Assembly: GCA_949293915.1 (NCBI GenBank)
Contig: CASFFJ010000156.1
Location: 1 to 11,269 of the forward strand
Direction of reading: 5' to 3'
Length of the DNA: 11,269 bases
Source of the DNA: an uncultured Christensenella sp.
Lineage (GTDB): Bacteria > Bacillota > Clostridia > Christensenellales > UBA1242
The position numbers were made by a program, and so were the translations under genes. The notes below the pieces were generated by a model. That model was not told the DNA's origin. It ran no database searches and worked only from the letters and a program-made list of their open reading frames with translations. Shown here piece by piece: positions 6,665 to 11,269 of this stretch; within the stretch, counting starts at the first letter, position 1; each line of letters begins with the position of its first letter.

Positions 6665-6893
6665 GTTAAAAACAATGTGCGGTAAATTCGACATCGAAAC
6701 AACGGACGATGATACGGTCGAAACAATAAAAACAAAAGTGGCGGCAGAAACTTTTGAACAGACGGCACTTGAAAAAAGCACGGTATTAAAAGAGGACCTG
6801 CAACAAATAGCTCTGTGCTTTGACTGTCAGATAACGCAATCTAACACCAAAGCCGAGCTTGTAGAAATGATAATCGATGCACAAACTGTGTAA
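6597..6893 (+). CDS. Capsid C-terminal extension in the -1 frame (HeH/Rho-N-like helical units)
   Basis: A 98-codon stretch open in the -1 frame from the slippery site to TAA 6891-6893. It begins with an acidic Ser/Gly-rich linker ('SSGDNSGEDDTAPA'), then two similar small helical units: about 6651-6740 ('LELATLKTMCGKFDIETTDD') and about 6780-6887 ('VLKEDLQQIALCF' ... 'TKAELVEMIIDA'). The second resembles HeH/Rho N-terminal-like domains often seen near phage capsid genes. The first ATG, at 6675, has no ribosome site and cuts into the first unit, and the linker has no ATG, GTG or TTG. Translation by -1 frameshift from the capsid gene is therefore favoured, giving about 511 residues. Function is unknown; a surface-exposed decoration or DNA/host-contact role would be speculation. 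Confidence 0.72.
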   Translation, partial: STVVSSGDNSGEDDTAPALELATLKTMCGKFDIETTDDDTVETIKTKVAAETFEQTALEKSTVLKEDLQQIALCFDCQITQSNTKAELVEMIIDAQTV

Positions 6894-6901
6894 GGTAAAA
6901 A

Positions 6902-7189
6902 ATGCTTGATGACATAAAACAATACCTCCGTGTTACACACAACCTCGATGATGAAATGCTTAACGGATTAATTTTAACCGCAAAGCAGCTTATTGTCGAA
7001 AAAACGGGCATAGAATACAAGGAAGGGGACGGCGCATATTTAATGCTAATCCGCTTCCTTGTCGCCCATTTTTATGAAAACAGAGAGGCAGTGGGTGAAA
7101 AGGCAATGTCTGAAATGCCCTACACCATTCAGCACTTAATGGTGCATATCGCACTGAGGGGGGAATATGACCAACAGGGGCAAGTATAG
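6902..7189 (+). CDS. Head-tail adaptor protein (HK97 gp6-like)
   Basis: A 95-residue helical protein of the phage gp6-like connector type (Phage_connect_1). It forms the ring that binds beneath the portal and provides the site for the closure protein. The pattern is typical: short N-terminal 'DDIKQYLRV', a helix with 'LNGLILTAKQLIVEKTGI', then 'MLIRFLVAHFYENREAVGE' with the characteristic aromatic 'HFYENRE' segment and a final helix. ATG at 6902 follows the previous stop by 8 bases, with a weak AAGGT (6892-6896) five bases before it. It overlaps the next gene by 23 bases. Length and order fit the family well. Confidence 0.85.
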   Translation: MLDDIKQYLRVTHNLDDEMLNGLILTAKQLIVEKTGIEYKEGDGAYLMLIRFLVAHFYENREAVGEKAMSEMPYTIQHLMVHIALRGEYDQQGQV

Positions 7190-7526
7190 ATATCCCGTTG
7201 ATATTATCGATACTCAGGGCGAAACGGGCGAAAAAAATAAACTCGGTGAAAACGTTCTGGGTGAAATCGTTGTTGCAAAAAACGTTTTTGCAAACATCGA
7301 AACCCGTGCGGGCTCACTGCTTGCTGGCAGGGCGGCAGATACCGTTATGTCTAAAGTTACTCACAAAATAACATACCCTTATCAAAATTACCCTGTGCGC
7401 CTTATACCGTCAAGACATAAAATCAGATATAAAAACGTTGATTTCAGTGTTGAGTATTTTTTAAATGAAGCCCTGAGGGATGTTGAAGCGCAGGTTTTTG
7501 TATCCGAAGACACGAAAGGGCTCTAA
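7167..7526 (+). CDS. Head closure / head-tail joining protein (Phage_H_T_join-like)
   Basis: A 119-residue beta-rich protein of the SPP1 gp16 / HK97 gp7-like head closure group, which plugs the connector after packaging and offers the docking surface for the tail. Visible family traits are an N-terminal 'YPVDIIDTQGE', a central 'FANIETRAGSLLAGRAADTV', the 'KVTHKITYPYQ' strand and 'IRYKNVDFSVEYFLN' near the C-terminus. ATG 7167 lies within the previous gene, with GAGGGGGG at 7156-7163 three bases upstream, so the two are co-translated. The next gene starts immediately after its stop. Position and motif order make the call good. Confidence 0.83.
   Translation: MTNRGKYRYPVDIIDTQGETGEKNKLGENVLGEIVVAKNVFANIETRAGSLLAGRAADTVMSKVTHKITYPYQNYPVRLIPSRHKIRYKNVDFSVEYFLNEALRDVEAQVFVSEDTKGL
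7515..7520 (+). promoter_or_regulatory. Ribosome binding site deciding the start of the gp10-like gene
   Basis: AAAGGG lies 7 bases before ATG 7528. The alternative ATG at 7480 has no ribosome motif and would overlap the previous gene by 47 bases. Confidence 0.6.
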
Positions 7527-7527
7527 A

Positions 7528-7977
7528 ATGTGTGCCAATATAGCTTCCGACGGTTTTTTCTACGACGAACTGTCCGACTACAGGAAAAAATTATTGCATG
7601 AAACTGCCGACCTGTTTCCGGATGAAACGGAGAATTTTTTAAAAGATTGCGCAAAAGAAGTAAGCAAGATACAAAAGAGAATTGCGCGAAGCGATGTCGG
7701 TACATCAAAAGGCAAAAAGAAGAAAAGGACGGCTGCAGAATCTTACCACAAAAGGTTTAAAGTCGGCAAAATATACCTTTACGAAGGTGCCAGGGCAATT
7801 AGAGCCTACAACTCGGCACGGCACGCCCATTTAATAGAAGACGGGCATTTTGCCAAAAACGGCAAATTTGTGCCCGGACGTCACGTTATGAAGTCCGCAG
7901 TGAATGAATTTCGCCCGAAATTTCACAGCGAACTTGAGAAATTTTTATTTAATTTCTTTTCTGATATAGGCAAATAA
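7528..7977 (+). CDS. HK97 gp10-like head-tail / tail component
   Basis: A 149-residue protein of the HK97 gp10-like family (PF04883 type), present between head closure and tail terminator genes in many phages; its exact role is unclear but it belongs to the neck or early tail. Recognisable are the R-H-A-H-L-I-E-x-G-H motif at 98-107, the 'FVPGRHVMKSAV' segment at about 114-125 and a helical C-terminus. A basic patch (K61-R67) lies in the middle. I chose ATG 7528, 1 base after the previous stop with AAAGGG upstream; the longer reading from 7480 adds 16 basic residues with no family support. The TAA overlaps the next ATG by one base. Confidence 0.82.
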   Translation: MCANIASDGFFYDELSDYRKKLLHETADLFPDETENFLKDCAKEVSKIQKRIARSDVGTSKGKKKKRTAAESYHKRFKVGKIYLYEGARAIRAYNSARHAHLIEDGHFAKNGKFVPGRHVMKSAVNEFRPKFHSELEKFLFNFFSDIGK

Positions 7978-8468
7978 TGTTATATCTTACGGATTTTTAC
8001 AGAGCTATAAAAAAAGTACTGGAAAGCAATTTTAAAAACATTCCGGTACAAATAAAAGATAAGAAAAACCCGCGCCCGCCCTGTTTTTATATTCAGGTTT
8101 TGACCCCTTCAAGCACCCAAAGCGCCGCCGAGTACAAAGAGCAGATTTTTACTTTTGTCATAACTTATTTTTCAAAAGACGAAACACTTATAGATTTACT
8201 TGAAATTCAATCAAAACTTGAGGAATTTTTTGAAAATCCGCTTTTAGTGGGCAAATTTGAGCAGGAGGACTTATTTTTTGTTGAGGTGAACGAGTTAGAT
8301 TTTGCGCTCAATGAGGATGACTACATCCTTGAGTGCACGCTTACATACAACATAATTCAACACCTTGAAAAAGACCAACACGACAGATACGAATATCCCG
8401 ACAATTACAAGGGTATTCCTCAGGATTCAAAAGAGTATATTAAAGAATTAAAACAAAATTATAAATAA
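7977..8468 (+). CDS. Tail terminator / tail completion protein (DUF6838-like)
   Basis: A 163-residue protein with the layout of phage tail terminators in the DUF6838 group: N-terminal helix 'YRAIKKVLESNF', 'IPVQIKDKKNPRPPCFYIQV' (the Pro-Pro-Cys-Phe region is typical), a strand with 'IFTFVITYFS', then 'LLEIQSKLEEFF' and the C-terminal strand 'DYILECTLTYNI'. Such proteins cap the tail tube once it reaches full length and join it to the head. ATG overlaps the previous stop (TAATG) and no strong ribosome motif is seen, so translation is probably by coupling. The last 30 residues are polar and not conserved as far as I can tell. Confidence 0.75.
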   Translation: MLYLTDFYRAIKKVLESNFKNIPVQIKDKKNPRPPCFYIQVLTPSSTQSAAEYKEQIFTFVITYFSKDETLIDLLEIQSKLEEFFENPLLVGKFEQEDLFFVEVNELDFALNEDDYILECTLTYNIIQHLEKDQHDRYEYPDNYKGIPQDSKEYIKELKQNYK

Positions 8469-8479
8469 GGAGTAAAAAA

Positions 8480-9565
8480 ATGACAGCGACAACACTTGAA
8501 GATTTAAAAGCACCGTTGAAAGTCATATTTGAACAGCGCGTTGCGGACTTAATCGAAGTTGGCAATAAGGGCAGAGTTTTGTTTTGCAAAAAAAATGAAA
8601 ATCTGACCGAAAGCGAAGGCTACAGGCTCAGCGAATTTGACAGCGCAATTTTTGAACTTAGTGAGGAAGTGTACGGCGATGACTGCAAAGACCTTGAAAC
8701 ACAAATAAAACAAGTATTCAGGGGAAATCCCTTAAGCGTTGTACTGCTTGAATACAAAACGACTTTTGCAAGTGTTGTTAAAGTCGTAAAAGAGCAGCTG
8801 CAATGGGATTGGGCGTTTAATACGGATTCCGCCGCTCAAAGTGATATGGCGGCACTTGGCAAAGAAGTCAAAAAATTTGTTTTAACCTATAACCAAAAGG
8901 CTGATTCAATTTATGTATGTTCGATTTCAAACCCGTCTGCCAAACTCTCGGGCGGAGTTCAAATCGCAAACTCAAGCACGATTGAGGCAGAGGACCTTTT
9001 GCCTATAGTTGCAGGTGTTTGCGCAGGCTGCCCCTACAATATGTCAATAACCTATAAAATATTTGACGAGCTTGAAAGTGTTGAAATGCCCGAAACGATA
9101 AGCGAAGGTCAAATAATCCTTGAAAATACGCAGGAAGGGGTAAGGGTCGCAACTCCCGTTACTACCCTTACAACAACAAATACTCAATATAGCGAAGATA
9201 TGAAATCCATCACAATAGTTGAGGGAATGATACGTTTTGAAAGCGACATTTTATTTGCTTTTAACAACAGTTACAAAGGCAGATACAAAAATAAATACGA
9301 CAATCAGGCGCTTTTATTCTCGGCAATTGAAGGATATATAAGAGAGCTTGAAGAACTTGACGTTTTAGACCCCGAATACAGCAACAATGTAAATGTCGAC
9401 ATCGAGGAGCAGCGCGAAATGTGGAAAGCAGCAGGAAAGGATGCCGACAAATGGGACGATTTAACGGTTAAAAAAACAACCTACAAAAATATTGTAAATG
9501 CCCTCTGTGACGTTAAATTTTTAAACGCAATGGAGGGTATGATTATGCGGGTAAAAATGTTTTAA
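8480..9565 (+). CDS. Contractile tail sheath protein (XkdK-like)
   Basis: A 361-residue tail sheath protein of the compact PBSX XkdK type. It shows that the phage has a contractile tail. Supporting features are the central domain with 'KADSIYVCSISNP' and 'LLPIVAGVCAGCPYNMSITYKIFDEL', the 'SEGQIILENTQEGVRVATPVTTL' segment, 'VEGMIRFESDILFAFNNSYKGRYKN' and the conserved C-terminal end 'VKFLNAMEGMIMRVKMF' that interlocks sheath subunits. Length matches minimal sheaths lacking extra surface domains. A strong AAGGAG (8467-8472) sits 7 bases before ATG 8480, as expected for a protein needed in many copies. The tube gene follows after 32 bases. Confidence 0.93.
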   Translation: MTATTLEDLKAPLKVIFEQRVADLIEVGNKGRVLFCKKNENLTESEGYRLSEFDSAIFELSEEVYGDDCKDLETQIKQVFRGNPLSVVLLEYKTTFASVVKVVKEQLQWDWAFNTDSAAQSDMAALGKEVKKFVLTYNQKADSIYVCSISNPSAKLSGGVQIANSSTIEAEDLLPIVAGVCAGCPYNMSITYKIFDELESVEMPETISEGQIILENTQEGVRVATPVTTLTTTNTQYSEDMKSITIVEGMIRFESDILFAFNNSYKGRYKNKYDNQALLFSAIEGYIRELEELDVLDPEYSNNVNVDIEEQREMWKAAGKDADKWDDLTVKKTTYKNIVNALCDVKFLNAMEGMIMRVKMF

Positions 9566-9597
9566 CGGTTAATAAATTTTATTGAAGGAGATTAAAA

Positions 9598-10026
9598 ATG
9601 CAAGAAAAGGAAATATTTAACGGCACAAACGGCGCCTTATGGATAACAACGGACGACGAGGAGATACAGGTAGGCGAAATTCAGTCTTTTGTTATGACGC
9701 AAACTAACGAATACGAGGAGTTTTCAAAAGCCGGAGAATACGGCAAATACCAAAAATTTCTCGGTTTTTCGCTTGCGGGCACCATATCAAAATACAAAAT
9801 CAACAATAAAATGCTTAATATAATATATCAATATTCTCTCGGCGAAAGCCCCGCAATCAGCATTATAGGAAAAGCTGAAAACCCAAACACGGGCAGCATG
9901 CAGCGTATTAAGTTCTCAAATGTTACACTTGATTCTCTTGATTTGATAAATTTTGAACAAAAAGTTGCAACAAAAGAGGAAATACCTATAAAAGCAGCTA
10001 AATATACATTTTTAGATAACGATTAG
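9598..10026 (+). CDS. Tail tube protein (XkdM-like)
   Basis: A 142-residue tail tube protein of the XkdM/DUF2001 type, forming the inner tube enclosed by the sheath. Typical features are 'NGALWITTDDEEIQVGEIQSF' at the N-terminus, 'EYGKYQKFLGFSLAGTISKYKIN' in the middle (family G-x-G-T-hairpin), and 'IKFSNVTLDSLDLINFEQKVATKEEIPI' near the end. GAAGGAG (9584-9590) lies 7 bases before ATG 9598, one of the strongest sites here. Order sheath, tube, chaperone, tape measure is the standard one for PBSX-like tails. The gene appears intact. Confidence 0.92.
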   Translation: MQEKEIFNGTNGALWITTDDEEIQVGEIQSFVMTQTNEYEEFSKAGEYGKYQKFLGFSLAGTISKYKINNKMLNIIYQYSLGESPAISIIGKAENPNTGSMQRIKFSNVTLDSLDLINFEQKVATKEEIPIKAAKYTFLDND

Positions 10027-10039
10027 TTAAGAGGCAAAT

Positions 10040-10420
10040 ATGGCAGAGAAAAAAGAAAAACTTACGGTTGAAAAAATTCTGCAGCAGAAAAAAATATTTG
10101 ATAAAAAGTTAAACACCCCTTATTTTTGTCAAATTCTTGATTGCGAAATTGATATAGAGGAGCATTCTATAAGCAAAGTAAGCGCAATAATTAACAAAGA
10201 ATACGACGACCCCATGCGTGCTGATTTAGAGTTGATTTACGCTTTTTGCCCCATTTTTCGCTCAAAAAAACTGCAGGAAGAACTCGGTGTTGAAGACCCG
10301 ATTGACACGGTCGAGCTGTCACTCGGGCACAATATAACGGAAATAAACGCTCTTGTGAAGCATATTCTTGCCCGCTACGGACTCGGGGAGGATAAAATAC
10401 AGAAAATAAAAAAGCAATAG
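10040..10420 (+). CDS. Tail assembly chaperone, short form (XkdN-like)
   Basis: A 126-residue XkdN-like protein, counterpart of lambda gpG. It coats the tape measure and recruits tube subunits during tail assembly. The sequence is charged and helical; 'LTVEKILQQKKIFDKKL' and 'DDPMRADLELIYAFCPIFRSKKLQEELGV' match the family pattern. AAGAGG at 10029-10034 is 5 bases before ATG 10040. The gene ends with ATA AAA AAG CAA TAG, placing an A AAA AAG slippery heptamer (10408-10414) just before the stop, so a portion of ribosomes should shift to -1 and make a longer form of about 186 residues. Confidence 0.88.
   Translation: MAEKKEKLTVEKILQQKKIFDKKLNTPYFCQILDCEIDIEEHSISKVSAIINKEYDDPMRADLELIYAFCPIFRSKKLQEELGVEDPIDTVELSLGHNITEINALVKHILARYGLGEDKIQKIKKQ
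10408..10414 (+). promoter_or_regulatory. -1 frameshift slippery site of the tail chaperone gene
   Basis: A AAA AAG in the correct phase (ATA AAA AAG), the most efficient type in bacteria, six bases before the end of the short form. GGGGAGG at 10385-10391 lies upstream and could act as a stimulating Shine-Dalgarno-like element, though its 16-base spacing is longer than usual. No strong downstream stem was seen. The -1 frame remains open to 10599. Confidence 0.85.
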
Positions 10421-10599
10421 AGAGTGACGACGACTTGTTCTTGATACACTACTGGCTTAAAACAAAGTCTTTTGATGAAATTTTAAACTGGAGCCATTTT
10501 GAAAAACAATTCGCGTTCGCTTCAATGCTTTTAAACCTTGAAAAAGAAAATTACTACGTTAAAAACCTTGTAACACTTCTCGGGGGAAAATATGAGTAA
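10414..10599 (+). CDS. Tail assembly chaperone, -1 frame extension (gpT-like part)
   Basis: After the slip at 10408-10414 the -1 frame encodes 61 more residues: 'AIESDDDLFLIHYWLKTKSF', then 'LNWSHFEKQFAFASML' and an ending 'LVTLLGGKYE' before TAA 10597-10599. It has no start codon or ribosome site of its own at the proper place, so it is read only as the C-terminal part of a gpGT-type fusion. This tail-assembly frameshift is widely conserved in tailed phages, including PBSX-like ones. The extension overlaps the tape measure start by 8 bases, which puts translation of the three products in series. Confidence 0.82.
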   Translation, partial: AIESDDDLFLIHYWLKTKSFDEILNWSHFEKQFAFASMLLNLEKENYYVKNLVTLLGGKYE

Positions 10600-11269
10600 A
10601 ACTATCGGCGTTGTTATGTCGCTTAGGGACAGAGTAAGCTCGCAGGTTAAAAAAATCGCTAAAGAGTTTAATCTTAATGAGCAGGAAGCAAAGAGGCTGA
10701 ACACTACGATCAAAAAACTCGGCAAGGGGCTGGCAACGGATTTTAAAAAAGCCTGTCAGGCGGGAACTGTGGCGCTTGCCGCCGTGTCGGGCGGCACCGT
10801 TGCACTTATCAAAAGAGCGCAGGATGTTGCAGACAGAATTGACGATATGTCAAATAAAATCGGCATATCGCGAAAAGGCTTTCAGGAGTGGGATTATCTT
10901 TTAGGGCAAAACGGCGCAAAAATAGAATCGCTGCAAATGGGATTTAAAACGCTCTCGAAGCAAATTGTAAGCGCATCAACGGGCGTAAAAACCTCGGTTA
11001 AAATATTTGATACTCTCGGGATAAGCGTTTACGACACAAACGGGAAGTTAAAAAATCAGGAGCAGGTATTTAACGAAGTTGTCACAGCCCTTCAAAAAAT
11101 GCCCGAAGGTGCACAAAAGGCAAAAATTGCGAATGACCTGCTCGGGCGCTCAGGTTCCGAGCTTATGCCGCTTTTTAACGCGACAAGCGAACAGCTTGCA
11201 CGCCAGAGGGCGGAATATAAAAAACTCGGTATTGAAATAAGTGACGAAGCAATAAACGCGGGTAACAAA
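10592..11269 (+). CDS. Tape measure protein, N-terminal part (runs off the right edge)
   Basis: An open frame of 226 codons with no stop before the right edge. It is the start of the tape measure protein, which sets tail length. ATG 10592 has GGGGG (10582-10586) 5 bases upstream and overlaps the end of the chaperone extension. The N-terminus is helical and basic, with a small hydrophobic stretch at 58-73 ('ALAAVSGGTVALI'), then 'IDDMSNKIGISRKGFQEWDY', a region common in tape measures of Bacillota phages, and 'NDLLGRSGSELMPLF'. Its place just after the frameshifted chaperone is diagnostic. The full length, and any lysozyme or peptidase domain, lie outside this window. Confidence 0.9.
   Translation, partial: MSKTIGVVMSLRDRVSSQVKKIAKEFNLNEQEAKRLNTTIKKLGKGLATDFKKACQAGTVALAAVSGGTVALIKRAQDVADRIDDMSNKIGISRKGFQEWDYLLGQNGAKIESLQMGFKTLSKQIVSASTGVKTSVKIFDTLGISVYDTNGKLKNQEQVFNEVVTALQKMPEGAQKAKIANDLLGRSGSELMPLFNATSEQLARQRAEYKKLGIEISDEAINAGNK

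Noticed and set aside
6675..6893. Independent small gene starting at ATG 6675
   Set aside because: No ribosome site before this ATG, and coding character clearly continues upstream in the same frame to the slippery site. Kept only as an alternative to the frameshift.
7480..7977. Longer form of the gp10-like protein from ATG 7480
   Set aside because: No ribosome site, 47-base overlap with the closure gene and no family support for the added residues; ATG 7528 with AAAGGG is better.

Overview
This window looks like the late, structural side of a tailed double-stranded DNA phage or integrated prophage with a contractile tail (myovirus type). All genes lie on the + strand. The sequence is moderately AT-rich by eye, the genes are packed with overlaps of a few bases, and several carry strong AAGGAG-type ribosome sites. 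The proteins resemble HK97-like head modules and PBSX-like (XkdK/XkdM/XkdN) tail modules known from phages of Bacillota. An uncultured Bacillota or similar anaerobic host is plausible, but no host gene is present to prove it.

Layout. 8-487 encodes an HNH-type protein that may continue beyond the left edge. 488-758 is non-coding and holds a series of strong hairpins, at least three of them terminator-like. 759-1076 encodes a small HNH endonuclease of the kind that sits beside cos sites. 1077-1340 is non-coding, has short direct repeats, an inverted repeat and C and G runs, and is the best candidate for the DNA packaging (cos) region. Then follow terminase small subunit (1341-1754), terminase large subunit (1741-3429), portal (3426-4613, interrupted by an in-frame TAA), ClpP-like prohead protease (4613-5368), major capsid protein (5359-6609), a C-terminal capsid extension in the -1 frame (6597-6893), head-tail adaptor (6902-7189), head-closure protein (7167-7526), HK97 gp10-like protein (7528-7977), tail terminator (7977-8468), contractile sheath (8480-9565), tail tube (9598-10026), tail assembly chaperone with its -1 frameshift extension (10040-10599), and the start of the tape measure gene (10592 to the right edge).

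How they work together. The HNH protein and the two terminase subunits cut and pump DNA through the portal into a prohead made of the capsid protein, whose N-terminal coiled coil probably acts as internal scaffold and is removed by the ClpP-like protease. The adaptor, closure, gp10-like and terminator proteins join the head to a tail built from tube and sheath, with length set by the tape measure and assembly helped by the chaperone pair.

Most notable observations. (1) The capsid gene ends with a classical -1 slippery heptamer, A AAA AAA, followed after 5 bases by an 11-bp stem. The -1 frame then stays open for 98 codons, encoding an acidic, Gly/Ser-rich linker and what look like two small helical HeH/Rho-N-like units. 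This predicts a minor, elongated capsid protein made by programmed frameshifting. (2) The chaperone gene has its own A AAA AAG frameshift site, so one operon appears to use two -1 recoding events. (3) The portal gene has a TAA at codon 240 of 395, in a probable loop, while everything around it is intact. (4) The region between the HNH and terminase genes has an organised repeat structure that would fit a cos/terminase-binding site.
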